From positions 9,301,636 through 9,365,635 of the forward strand of contig CM021323.1 in assembly GCA_010645155.1 (NCBI GenBank): a stretch of DNA of 64,000 nt, read 5' to 3'. Below the pieces are notes generated by a model, which saw only the letters and a program-made list of their open reading frames with translations, did no database searches and was not told the DNA's origin. Position 1 is the first letter of the stretch. Each line of letters starts with the position of its first letter. Below are positions 49,156 through 59,480 of the stretch, piece by piece. Origin of the DNA: Tigriopus japonicus (lineage: Eukaryota; Arthropoda; Copepoda; Harpacticoida; Harpacticidae). The position numbers and the translations under genes were made by a program.

Positions 49156-51134
49156 TCAGCCAATGAATTTGGTGTGCGTGCCCTTTACCACGATCTTGTT
49201 CGTGTCTTTGGACTTGATTTCGCATTCCAAAAATGCTAGCGTTTTCCCGATCTTGGATGCACGGCCTTCAATCAGAAGTTGCTCGCCGGCTTTGGCACCG
49301 TTGAGATAGCTGGAATATGGTTAAGATATTCATGATTAGCTCTATCCAATCCATCCCATTCGAAATTGGAAATTCAAACAGAAAGAGCTTTTCATAATCT
49401 CTCCATTTCCTTATGCACGTTAGCAAACGGAAAGGAAACTGAAATCTACTACCAAGAGGTGCATCGATCAATCAGACGGGAAAGAGAGGCAGTCTGACAA
49501 CTTTTAAATTGAATCCTGCCTAATTCCAGTGAAATTTTACTCAAGCACGCTAGGGTCAGGCTTCTCAAACACTAAAGTTTCAAGTGTCAGTAGGTTAAAA
49601 CAGAATACTTGAACATTGACTTCAAACATCTATAACTGATGATTGAAACGACTTAAACTTCGTTGCATACGATGGCCAGTCCAAGAAGAAAAGTCAATAA
49701 CAGGAGGAACTTTCTGTCAGTGCACGCGACAATAAGATCATGGATCAAGCTTCAAACAAAGAATGTTAGAGCTCTTCAAGTCCACAATACATTTAGAAGT
49801 AATTGAAGAAAAAACCAGAGATATTCAATGAACAAGTATCATATTTGCCCAAATGTCATAGAGTGCAAAATATTTAAAAATAAATTCTCGAATCCAATCA
49901 AGTGAAGGCGCTTTGCCTTGTTTGTTTCGTTTCAAGCTCACTGTTTTGGTCAAAAAGACCGGCCTTGAATCGAAACCTAACCCTTGACTAAGTTTGTGAT
50001 GGAGTAGGTAGCTATTAGAGGTACCGACGGTATCAAATGAGCGATCCAACATCAGTTTGATGGGACTCAAACTTTCTTACCCTATTGAGGAATGAGGTTC
50101 AGATCACTTTTTTTTAGTAGAGGTAGACTTTTTAGAGGTACGTGTAGTAGGCTGACATTCAATTTGGAAACGTGGATTTTCACGTCAAGCCCACTTACAC
50201 TAATGTGGTTGTTGATACAGTTTTTCATAGTAAAGTATTATGTGAGTCTACTGAGTATTAAAGATATATTTTGTTGCCAAAATGATTAGGAACATCCTCT
50301 TACCTGATATTCATATCAACAGACACCCCTAGTTTTCCTAAACTTTCTTCTTGGTGATCCACAATGGCCATGGACGAAACAATATCCACTAGAGTGGCAC
50401 TCATTCCTCCGTGAAGCGTTCCGTAGGGATTCGTGTGTTCCAAAGGCACTTTGTAGCCGAGCATTACATAATTCGGTTCTCCCTTGATTAGGTGACACTA
50501 AAAATTGGAAAACCTATATAAATCTCGGGGAAACCAAGGAGCAAAGGGAAAGGAACAGGGAAGGGAAACTTCTGACCCTGCCTTTGTTTATGGGGTTGTA
50601 TCCCATCGCGTGACAAAATGACCCCCGTCTACCGTCCACAAACTATTCTTTCCCCTCTTGATACAAGAGGAAAACTTTCATGAATCCAGGTCAGAATAAA
50701 CGGAAACGGGACCACTTGGAGGAAGATTTTCCTCCTTTCAGCCATGTTTCTCAAAATATGCTCAGTTCTCCTGATCAAATATTTACCAAGCATGCAAGGA
50801 GTTTGAATTTTCGTTTGTTCGTAATTTGAAGTTCAATCCACAAGTGGGAATTAAGAATGAGCTATGTTGGACTATTTCAAATGTCATTGTTTGCCCCAAA
50901 CGTACTCAACTTCTTCCATTCATCAATTTAGTACAGTATTATTTCGTTTGGATGAAATACCCAATAATTTTTCCTTTTCAATCCTTGTCAATTTGTGTTT
51001 GTTAAATGAAATTAAATACTCACGTGTTTCAAAATGGGTGCGTTAAAGTTGGTTCCTTGACTCATGTACTGAAGCACTTTTTTGAGATTAGCTAGAGCAA
51101 GTTGGGACTTATTGACTGAAGACGACGAAGCCAT
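49156..51134 (-). CDS. ACOT13: ACOT13-like acyl-CoA thioesterase, three exons
   Basis: Exons are 51024-51134, 50304-50497 and 49156-49309, joining in frame to 152 codons (human 140). ACOT13 is a hot-dog-fold thioesterase that hydrolyses long-chain acyl-CoA, mainly at mitochondria. The signature HTNPYGTLHGGMSATLVD in exon 2 keeps the Asn, Gly and Asp used by the human enzyme. The NIS|YLNGAK join matches NITYMSPAK of the family. Exon 3 carries GKTLAFLECEI and ends GTHTKFIG. Donors are gtgagt and gtaag; acceptors are tttttag and attccag. It sits inside the minus-strand cluster between WWOX and ARL13B. Confidence 0.92.
49310..50303. other. ACOT13 intron 2
   Basis: 994 bp with no recognisable gene or element. 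Confidence 0.75.
50498..51023. other. ACOT13 intron 1
   Basis: 526 bp with no recognisable gene or element. Confidence 0.75.
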
Positions 51135-51532
51135 GGTTCACGGAGACACCGTCAAAGGAGGGAGGGAACACTCAAGTAGTAGGGCCGGTGTATTGATTTT
51201 ACTTGGCTGGTTCTACCGGGTTCTCAAGTAGTACCTGGAAAGTTGAGACTCATGAATGATGACAGCAAACTTGGAAGATGGAATCCGACAGGTATGGCAT
51301 TACACAAAATGTGCCATGCTCTGGCCGGAGAGGCTTTCTCTTTAATATTTTAGTTCTCCGGACTAACATGGAGTACCAAGACAACTTCTTCGGTGAGAAC
51401 TCGAGGGAGAGACAGAAATGGTGGGTCAAGGAGGCAGTTGTAAACGACAACTTTCTTGAAATTTTTATTGCTCAACAAGATGTGAGGAAGGGCCAAGGTA
51501 GACTTTGACATAACAAACAAGTAACCGCAGCA
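51135..51532. other. spacer between WWOX stop and ACOT13 start
   Basis: 398 bp that must hold the 3' end of WWOX and any ACOT13 promoter. No AATAAA was found by eye near the WWOX stop on the minus strand. Confidence 0.45.
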
Positions 51533-52789
51533 CTAAAAAGGTCGCCGAGAGAACTCGGGGTCGATATCACGTAATTTCTCCTCGAGTATGTCTTTGGTTA
51601 AGATCCAGATTTTGGAGCGAGCCAAGTCGGATTGAGGTAATGGCCCCGGTTCGCAAGGGAAGCAATTATTGACATAGGTTCCACCTGCATGAGCCATCTC
51701 TGGGGCAAAGGCGGCAAAAACCACCGAGCTCGCGGCTTGTTCCAACGATTTGGCAAAGGGACTCACTAGCAAAACCAGTAACCGGAACATGAAGGAGTTC
51801 CTCATTAAATTCGTGAATATCATGTTTCCTGGATGGACAGGGAAGCTTTGAATTCCCAATGAACGCCCCCATTGTCTATTGGCTTCAATGGCAAAGGCCA
51901 TGATGAGTAACTTGGAGTTGTTGTAAGCGTCTATTGGAATGAAATTGGCAGCCGATGGAGATAAAAGGCTTACTTTCGTCAGGGTGTCTGCTTTCAAAGG
52001 CGAAAACCTATGGGATTCCGCACTTAGCCACACAATGCGGGGGTTGAGGGCAGTAGCCATTTTATCCTTCAGGAGGTGTGCCAAGTACACTTGCGCAAAA
52101 TAGTTGACTTGGATCATCTTCTCCATTTGATCCTCCATGGTCATCTCGAATTTCCAATCCAAAACGGCAGCATTCAGAATCAAGACATTGATCTTTTCGA
52201 ATCTAGCACCAATCATCTGAGCACATTCTCTGACGGATCGCAAGGACTGAAGGTCAACCTGAAAAGGGTACAAAAATGCTGATGGTCTTTCTTTGGTGAT
52301 CTTTTCTACGGTTTGATTGGCTTGAGCCATACACCGACACGCCAAAACCACCTTCGCTCCTCTCAAGGCCAAAGTTCGAGCAGTTTCAAAGCCAATCCCA
52401 GAGTTGGCTCCGGTGATCACGGTCACAACGGAAGACAAGTCTAAAGCATGAACAATTTCCATGGCCCGAGTACTGGCATCGTATCTCTGACGGAATTCGG
52501 CCTTTTCATCCGAGTTCTCTTGGGCAAAAGCCAATCGAGGATCGGTAAATGACGTTTTCTGACTCTCATGATCCACATACATGATTTTGCCATCCGGTAG
52601 GATCTTTCGCTCCCATCCAAAAGGCAGGGATTTCGACACGAACTTGGTCTTTCCCGTGCGTGGATGATTCCAATGAGTGGATTGGTTAGCATGGTTTATA
52701 AAAAATACTTTGCCGTCCAATGTGGCTTTTTCTTCCCATTGCGGCGGCAATTCGTCTTCGGAGTCTGTCTCCGGTTGGAATGTGGACAT
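51533..52789 (-). CDS. WWOX: WWOX, WW-domain oxidoreductase, intronless
   Basis: 418 codons (human 414), without introns. WWOX joins two WW domains to a short-chain dehydrogenase. WW1 is about residues 13-46 (W18, W40, P43) and WW2 about 54-87 (W59; Phe81 in place of the second Trp). The dehydrogenase follows the conserved QRYDASTRAMEI linker, with NAD(P)-binding TGANSGIGFETA at about 127-138, LNAAV, and the YNNSK catalytic Tyr-Lys pair. HPGNM and GGTYVNNC also match. In animals the protein acts in stress signalling and metabolism through PPxY partners. The start codon lies 20 bp after the stop of BLOC1S6. The human gene spans about 1 Mb and nine exons, so loss of all introns is striking. Confidence 0.95.
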   Translation of the reverse strand: MSTFQPETDSEDELPPQWEEKATLDGKVFFINHANQSTHWNHPRTGKTKFVSKSLPFGWERKILPDGKIMYVDHESQKTSFTDPRLAFAQENSDEKAEFRQRYDASTRAMEIVHALDLSSVVTVITGANSGIGFETARTLALRGAKVVLACRCMAQANQTVEKITKERPSAFLYPFQVDLQSLRSVRECAQMIGARFEKINVLILNAAVLDWKFEMTMEDQMEKMIQVNYFAQVYLAHLLKDKMATALNPRIVWLSAESHRFSPLKADTLTKVSLLSPSAANFIPIDAYNNSKLLIMAFAIEANRQWGRSLGIQSFPVHPGNMIFTNLMRNSFMFRLLVLLVSPFAKSLEQAASSVVFAAFAPEMAHAGGTYVNNCFPCEPGPLPQSDLARSKIWILTKDILEEKLRDIDPEFSRRPF

Positions 52790-52809
52790 ATTGGTTTAAA
52801 AGGTTCTTT

Positions 52810-53247
52810 CTACGATTGTCGGGCTGGCTTGGCGATCAATTGCTCCTCTTTTTCGGCCTCTCGTTGGAGTTTATTGACTCTGGCCAAGGCCTCGGCCTGT
52901 TTGAGCTCTTGTAAACGCAAAGCCCGTGCTTTCATGCTCTGGGATCGCTCAGTCAAAGCCTTCATTTCCCGTTGAAGTTCCAGGAGCTTGCCGTGATAAC
53001 TCTGGGTGCGGCTAAGCATCTCGGCAATGGGGAAATCCTCGAGTCCCTTTTCGAACTTGTCTTTTTCGGCTTCGACACGGTCGATCAATTCGATTTGATG
53101 GTCGTTCAAGTCCTGGATTTTTTGATGGAAATGTCCAGATCGAGGCTTGAATCTCGACAACAAACCTTGCGAGGCCAGAGCGCACGACGCGTTGAGCGTG
53201 TCGGAGGTCAAATCCGGGGATGGGGATCGATCCGATGCTTGACTCAT
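52810..53247 (-). CDS. BLOC1S6: BLOC-1 subunit 6 (pallidin)
   Basis: Intronless, 145 codons (human 172). Pallidin is a coiled-coil subunit of BLOC-1, which sorts cargo to lysosome-related organelles. The match is over the coiled coil: HQIELIDRVEAEKDKFE against the vertebrate NQ.VLLDTLEQEI..F, then YHGKLLELQREM, and ALRLQELKQ. The end, EEQLIAKPARQS, matches EKQLTARPAKRM. A Ser/Pro-rich N-terminus of about 40 residues is not conserved. The stop is 20 bp before the WWOX start on the same strand, so one transcript probably covers both. Confidence 0.85.
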   Translation of the reverse strand: MSQASDRSPSPDLTSDTLNASCALASQGLLSRFKPRSGHFHQKIQDLNDHQIELIDRVEAEKDKFEKGLEDFPIAEMLSRTQSYHGKLLELQREMKALTERSQSMKARALRLQELKQAEALARVNKLQREAEKEEQLIAKPARQS

Positions 53248-53550
53248 GACTTCACGACCACTTGTAACGACAGGTCAATGTATACTGAACAACATTCTCC
53301 ATTCCATTTATGCACAGTGTCTTCTACTTATCTTACGTTCCAGTTGCCTTCTAAGATAATGGTCGTAAACGCAATTTATGGAATCCGATTCTCAAAAACC
53401 TCTCTCAGACCTTTCAATTTGAAAGACGATTTTTTGGTTAATTCTCGACTTTAAAATAAAAACCAGAGTGCCAATGATACCAAAAACTAATTGTTGGAAA
53501 TGTAATTTTATAAGTATTAGTAATAATTTGAGCACTCATTCCCGGTGAAA

Positions 53551-53960
53551 AATAGGCGTAGGAGGCAGGGGGGCAGGGGGGGCAACTGCCCCCCCTGGCC
53601 TCCGGAGACTGATAAAATTCGGGCAAATGAGTTGAGATATTCGGGCATTCGGGGAGGGGAAAAATGATATTAAATAACAAGATTACTAGTAAAAATACTG
53701 AAGAACCAGACAATAATTAATCGCAAATAAATTGTGATTATTATAAAGAGAAATTCATCATGATGAATTGATCGTCAAAATGTATGTTCATTGGACATTA
53801 TGTCGGGGTAGGCTATGTATGGTGATTGTGGATGAAGCGCGTGAACAACAGTAAACATCGCCTAAGCGTATAAGCGTGATAGCAAAGCTATCAAATGTTT
53901 GTGAAATTCGGGCAAATTTGGTGTTGCCCCCCCAAATAAACCACACCTCCTACGCCTATG
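53551..53960. mobile_element. hAT-like MITE with aataggcgtaggagg ends
   Basis: 410 bp, starting aataggcgtaggaggc and ending cacctcctacgcctatg. The perfect 8-bp duplication cggtgaaa lies at 53543-53550 and 53961-53968. A G-run (ggggggcaggggg) and its complement (ttgcccccccaaat) follow just inside the ends. The motif attcgggcaaat occurs near both ends in the same orientation. There is no coding capacity. Confidence 0.88.
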
Positions 53961-54391
53961 CGGTGAAATAACAGATTCAAACTCTCAGACATTTTTGAAT
54001 GATAGACTCTTTTGAAAAATATGCTTTGTCTGTTTGATGGTACATAGATGTCTTTCAAGTTGAACATTAGAAATTTATGACATTTTTTAAAATATAAATG
54101 TGGTTAGGACCAACCACTTCATCGCCATTCATTTTGAGTTTGATATAGGAGAACTTATTCTAAGTGGTTGATTGGTGTTAAAAGTTACTCGATGCTGATT
54201 TCCCGAAGCTTTCTCTTACAAGAAGAGTTTAATGAATTATGTGTGTGGTAACAGTCATAAAAACCGCGGCGTATGTTGGCTTTTTGTCATAACCCGAGAG
54301 AATCAACCCAGATTGGTGGCAAAAGATTGGGGTTCTTTTCAGATGTGAGCAAAATCCTTTTGAATGTTTTGCTTTTAGGTTTCTTCTAACT

Positions 54392-54650
54392 CAGGAGTCA
54401 GTAACGACTTTTGGGTCAAGGCCCACAAATTTGATTAAATGTGGTCAGGGGCCCACCAAACAGACGTTGGTAAGTTCAGGGGCCCACAAATTAATGATCA
54501 AAGAGCGTTGAGCCCACGAGTACAGTACTATGGATGTCTCGCGCGCCCACTATTTATGACTTTCGCCATAGCTTCTGGGCCTACCAAAGACCACCCTTGG
54601 GCTCACATGTTGCAACCGGTGGGCTGCGACCCACCGGTTGCCTACCCCTG
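54392..54650 (-). mobile_element. hAT-like MITE, family A copy 4
   Basis: 259 bp, starting caggagtcagtaacgac and ending ggttgcctacccctg. The perfect 8-bp duplication ttctaact lies at 54384-54391 and 54651-54658. It is in the same orientation as copy 1. The interior has four or more ggcccac motifs. Confidence 0.92.
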
Positions 54651-56056
54651 TTCTAACTCAACGCCGTGCTTTCTCTATTGGTCTCAACCAGAGATGCTCA
54701 AATCTCAGTGATGTTTTTGGGTGTGACCCCGTTCATGCTTGCCCCGTTGTTTGTTTCATGTTTCAGTGTTTGACCCCTGATGTGTCCCGCTGTCATAAAT
54801 TTATGTAGTGTGTTATGAAGCGTAGACTTCCATTAGAGAAGGGATTTAGATCAAATTCCCCGGAAGGCTATAGCATGTGCAAACAAAAAGAATGTTTTAT
54901 CAGAATGAATCGATGTTGTTTGGCTTAGTAGCTAAAAATTACCCTATTGTCAATTTCAAGAAGAGTAAAGCTCGAAGGACCAATTAATCGCTTTTCATAC
55001 TTGTTTAGGCATTATCGCTTTTGCTTTCGCTTCCAAACTGCGAATCCTACCATTACTCCTTACATTGTCCCCCCTATTTCAACTTTGATCTCTTATTGCA
55101 GCCACATGATCAAAGACGCAAAAGCTGGTGCCAAGAATTGTTTTCATGTTCTTAAAGATTGTTGGCTCACACCTGTTTTCAAGCTAAGCGAGCTACATAT
55201 CCAAGTTCTAATTCTAAGTACAAATGAAAACGTTTTGGAACACTTGGAAACCGCATAAAACTAGAACCTCAGGAGACCCAAGTCAGACTTCCCGTTCTTT
55301 CAATAATTCATTTTCCTGGTAGAAAACTTCATGAACGAACACATGCACGATAGAGTGCTCACAATACATTAAAGAATTAGGAACTTTGGCTAGGTTTCTT
55401 AGATTTGTAACGTACTTGAATAGAAACAACACATTCGATGAATCGTTTGTTAGCCAAAGTTGACTATTCTGGCATTCACAGTGGTTTAAGAATCGTTGCT
55501 CTGCTCGCAAGTGATAATGTAAAAGTGAATAATTTATTATCTTGAGGTGAGAGTGTTTTCCACATTACGTTTAGAAAACCACGTTACTTTCCTTTCTGTG
55601 TTTTATAGTTCAATATTTTCTTTGATAGCTTAGGTCATGATTACGAAAGGTGGAACTGTGTGAATAATTCCATCCAATCCGTATGTCGTTAGGCAAAGGA
55701 GATTTCTTCAAACACTTAACAAGCCCGTTAAAACGGCTTTCGATCACTTTTATATGAGTGTCAACCAGAAAATGCTTGTTAATGTAATAAAAATACAAGT
55801 TAAATTAAGCAAAAATGTGAGCTATACTGGCTGTGAACACCACCACTTCCTAAAACTATAAGTTTACGAGAAATATTATCTAAAATTTATCTAATTAAAA
55901 GGAATCAACTTATTTGTAATGGAATCGCTAGTTTGATCATTCTGAATTTGTCACTCAGATGGTAAAAAAGTGCATTTTAAAAGCTACAAAGCTAATGAAG
56001 AAAAAAAGGAGCGCTTTTTTGTTTTATGCTTACAAAGCTTCTTACACACACATAAA

Positions 56057-57060
56057 TAGGGACAGGAACTTTAGGCGAATAAACTTATTCGTCTTTTTTC
56101 GTCTCTTTTCGTCTAAGTGGGCAATTTTATTAGTCTTTTCTCGTCTAATTAACCAATAATTTGGATTTTTTTGGATTTCAAGGTCTTAAAGCGTTTTTTC
56201 AATTTTCCAAGCAACTAAAAATTCGAAGAAAGTTCAACCCCACCAATTACAGGCCAATGTAATAAATGATTGTCACTTGGGGTTTTGCGCAAACAAAATG
56301 CAATCCACACTTAAAAATTAACTTCTACTCGTAGAGTTGCTCGACAGACACAGAAAGAAAAGATTACTTTTGGTTTGAAAATCTTTCTGGTCATCAGAAC
56401 AATTATTGGATCTCCAAATCTGATTTTAAGAAGCCTTTTTAAAAGAGGCATTTTTTAACTCTTGGTTTTTATTTGACATATGTACAACTGGCTAATTCTT
56501 GCCCATTAGGTACTTCCTTTTTTTAATTTTCTAGATTTTGCCGTTTTTGCACAAGCAGACAGATTGGTCCCCATCAATTGGCACATAAATTTGGTCTATT
56601 TTGTGGTAGCAGTTTTAAACGTCTTTTTTCGTCTGTACGGGCACTTAATTTGTCTTTTTCATAAAAGTCAGTTTCATTCGCCTTTTTGGGAAATTGATTC
56701 TTTTTTTTGCGGATTTTTTATTACCGTTACAAGGAATGCGATTTCCTGTAAATTGAAGGATATCTCCCGACTGCTTCGATTCGATCGTCAACAGGATTCG
56801 AACCTACGCCGTCTGGGGAAGCACTTACACTTACACTCGCATTAGTACGTGCGGCCACTCTTGCTTCGATTTGTTATGTATTCGATTTGTTACGTCTTAC
56901 AAGTATTTTTTTCGGTTTTTTTCGTCTTATGTGAACTTTTATTCGTCTTTTTTCGTTTAATCGGTCAATTTTATTCATGTTTTTTCGTCTAATCAGGCAA
57001 TTCTATTCGTTTTTTTTCGTTTAATTTGACAGTTTTATTCGTCTAAACTTCCTGTCCCTA
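56057..57060. mobile_element. hAT-like element with TTCGTC subterminal repeats
   Basis: 1,004 bp, starting tagggacaggaactttag and ending ctaaacttcctgtcccta, inverted ends of about 28 bp (gcgaataaa/ttttattcgt). It is flanked by 8-bp duplications cacataaa (56049-56056) and cacattaa (57061-57068), one change apart. Both subterminal regions repeat a ttttattcgtcttttttcgt-like unit several times in the same direction. The centre contains a segment shared with 33449-33505 and a tRNA-like remnant. No transposase is present. Confidence 0.85.
56783..56868 (-). pseudogene. tRNA-like remnant, class II (Ser/Leu) type
   Basis: On the minus strand a box B ggttcgaatcc lies at 56794-56804 and a tggccgc-type box A start lies near 56852-56858. 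The T-arm pairs with two wobbles. The first four acceptor pairs hold but the next three do not, and the D-arm is poor. It is best read as a pseudo-tRNA or SINE head captured in the transposon. Confidence 0.5.
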
Positions 57061-58114
57061 CACATTAATTTCATTATCATTTCATGGTTAGTCGTTGCCT
57101 CAATCTTACGATGCTAGACGTACGATTATGTCGACGATACAATGTTAAAGGAGGAGATTGAAGTAACTTGAAATAAAAACCTCGAATGTATAATATTAGC
57201 GAATGGGTTCACTCAAAGCTATCTTTATTTTGGAAAAAATGCTTATCCCAAATCATTAAAATTAGGGAAATAACGAAAAATTAGAGTTTTTCATTGGACT
57301 GCCTCTATGGAGCCGTGTCAGTGTTTAGTCGAGGCTGTACGGCATGGGCTCCAGAGTCCAATCCAGACTCTCTTTCATTCTTTTTTCTTTCTTCCCTTCA
57401 CTGCCTTCTTCTGAGGTTGCTCCGTCGAAACTCGTTCAAACAAGTTCATTCCCGCCTGAGCTCGCCAGGCAGGAGCGAACACGTCGTGGATGGATGGTCC
57501 TTCGAGCGTTGTGCGTACATTGTTACAGGGTGCAGATTTCTAGCTCCAGCCGGCCGAACTCCGCAAAAACGTTTGAGCATTGCCTAAGTATTCACATTAA
57601 AGCTGAGAGCCCCATTCTTTAATAAGAACAACGCCTAATCAGAACATTTTCTTGGGTCAGTTTAACTTGGTCATTGCTTTCGAGCCTTAGTGACCTCCGA
57701 GCCCCCTTGAAACGTTTCACAATTTTCTTCCACACCCAAAGAGTCACGCCAAATCGAGCGCACTGCTCTATCTTCAAGACACTGGAGCGGAAACCCAGGA
57801 AAGTACGGATTACAGTAGGAATAATAATATCTGTTCCGCGTTCACTAGTTCTTCAGTCGCACATGGAGTACATCGACTTCAAAAGATGACCGTTCGTGAA
57901 GATATCCTTACGGCGTGTGGATGTGGTGGTGAGTAAGTGAGTGAGTGAGTGAATGAATCGGGGGAACGCAAAGGTCGTCGCCTCCATCTGCGGACTGCTG
58001 GCATTGTCCTTTGCTTTAGTATTGGCAGTACAACGAGATTGAAACGATATGAGAGGTTCCTCTGAAGTTTGAAGTTCGCTTGTTGAGGCTGAAGTTCCGT
58101 TAGAAAAGAAGACC

Positions 58115-59422
58115 ATGTCCCACAAACTAGGAGTGTTTCGCAAGCAGCAGCCTAAAATTTCGGTGATGGTTCCCCCAAAAGGGGATATGGTGCCTCGTGC
58201 TACAAAGAGTGAAGATGAGTATTTGGAAGTGAAACCCGAAAGTGTTCTCAATTTGTCATGTGACAACTCAGAGTCGTCCTCTGAAGTGCCAAAACTTTCG
58301 CTTAAGACCAATTTGACGCAAACAAATGCAACGAAAATGAACCGTAATATGATGGCATCCCGTGCACGTGGTGCTAGTGTCACGCATTTGGCCACCGATA
58401 TTTGGCGGGGTGGATATGACTTTGACTTCACCATTTACAATGATGACCAGTCGAAAGCGAAGAATGTGGTTTATTCCAAGATGCTCAACAAATTGTTTGT
58501 GGATGTGAACAAGTTGTTCCAGATTCGGTATTACATCAAGAGCGGTTGTAATCTATCTGATTTCCAAGTACGGGCTATTATGGTATATAGCGATACGGCG
58601 AGTTATGTTGAGCCCGTCCTTCGATGCCCTCACCATCAAGCCCAAGAATCGGAAGAGACTAAGCATAAAAATGCTCACGTTCTCTGGGCCCAAAGTAACG
58701 ATGCCTATTACGACGAGGATACCACGAGTAAGAGGAATTTTGTGATAGTGCCATTGGAAGAACCGCATGCGGGAACCAATTATGCCAGCTATTTCTACAA
58801 ATTTACGTGCCTCGGTTCCTGTATGGGTGGAATCAACCGACGATCAACCCTGGTGGTGCTCACTTTAGAAAAAGATGGAGAAGTCGTTGGGAGACAAAAG
58901 TTTTACGTAAGAATATGTTGTTGTCCATTGAGAGATTGCAAACAAGAAGAGGCTAAGATCCAACAAGGTTCTTCAGGAGAACCGATTAAGAAACGGAAAC
59001 GCAAGGCGCCATCTTCCGTGGGCTCGGAATCTTCGAATCATTCCGAGCTTTCGGGCCAATCTAGTCCGCAAGACTCTAACGCCAATTCTAACAAGATGTC
59101 GTCGAGCGATATCTATTACGTACCTGTGTTTGGACATGAAAACTTCAAAACTTTGAATAAGTTTGCCGAATTCTTAGATACTCAGGCTGGAAAAATGAGC
59201 AATCCAGAGTACGTTCAACTTCGGGAAAGAATTCTTCAAACTTACAACCATGACAAACTACGATCTCTCTCCTTCAAGGAGGAATCGGCTGTGAAAGGTG
59301 TGGAATCGGCTCAAGCCAACATGATCATAGCTAATACTAGCAGCAAAAATAGTATTAATAACATTGATGAATCAAAGCGTCTCGATGAAGAGGGAACTCT
59401 TTTAATAGATGAAGGATCTTGA
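58115..59422 (+). CDS. p53-family transcription factor, intronless
   Basis: 435 codons in one exon. The DNA-binding domain is about residues 92-285. It keeps the zinc ligands C171 and H174 (CPHH) and C232 and C236 (CLGSCMGG), and the contact arginines R242 (248 in human), R266 (273) and R273 (280). The human R282 position is Cys275. A basic nuclear signal KKRKRK is at 292-297. A tetramerisation-like segment follows at about 333-360 (IYYVPVFGHENFKTLNKF), then a second predicted helix. There is no SAM domain, and I see no clear FxxxW-type activation motif at the N-terminus. An in-frame stop lies 54 bp upstream of the ATG, so this start is used unless a spliced 5' exon exists. Family membership is sure; p53 versus p63/p73 class is not decided in invertebrates. 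It ends 58 bp from the peroxidasin stop. Confidence 0.9.
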   Translation: MSHKLGVFRKQQPKISVMVPPKGDMVPRATKSEDEYLEVKPESVLNLSCDNSESSSEVPKLSLKTNLTQTNATKMNRNMMASRARGASVTHLATDIWRGGYDFDFTIYNDDQSKAKNVVYSKMLNKLFVDVNKLFQIRYYIKSGCNLSDFQVRAIMVYSDTASYVEPVLRCPHHQAQESEETKHKNAHVLWAQSNDAYYDEDTTSKRNFVIVPLEEPHAGTNYASYFYKFTCLGSCMGGINRRSTLVVLTLEKDGEVVGRQKFYVRICCCPLRDCKQEEAKIQQGSSGEPIKKRKRKAPSSVGSESSNHSELSGQSSPQDSNANSNKMSSSDIYYVPVFGHENFKTLNKFAEFLDTQAGKMSNPEYVQLRERILQTYNHDKLRSLSFKEESAVKGVESAQANMIIANTSSKNSINNIDESKRLDEEGTLLIDEGS

Positions 59423-59480
59423 TACTCGATCAAATCTGTATGAAATACAAGTTCATTTTTAATTCTGATTGGAAAACATG
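59423..59480. other. 58-bp gap between p53 and peroxidasin stops
   Basis: No AATAAA is visible in either orientation in the gap, so the two 3' untranslated regions must overlap the opposite gene. Confidence 0.6.

Larger units (their letters stand above)
53248..58114. other. transposon-rich spacer between BLOC1S6 and p53
   Basis: It holds three hAT-like elements (53551-53960, 54392-54650, 56057-57060) and a GTGA microsatellite near 57928-57952. The rest (54660-56050 and 57070-57920) shows no recognisable gene. Confidence 0.6.

Noticed and set aside
54439..54711. Small proteins shared between 23524, 31584, 43320 and 54439
   Set aside because: The similarity comes from the four MITE copies, not from coding sequence.
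57294..57622. Overlapping ORFs and a weak box B-like agtccaatcc
   Set aside because: Box A is poor, there is no tail or duplication, and the proteins are not recognisable.
57853..58434. 193-codon ORF on the minus strand
   Set aside because: It overlaps the start of the p53-family gene on the other strand and has no domain.
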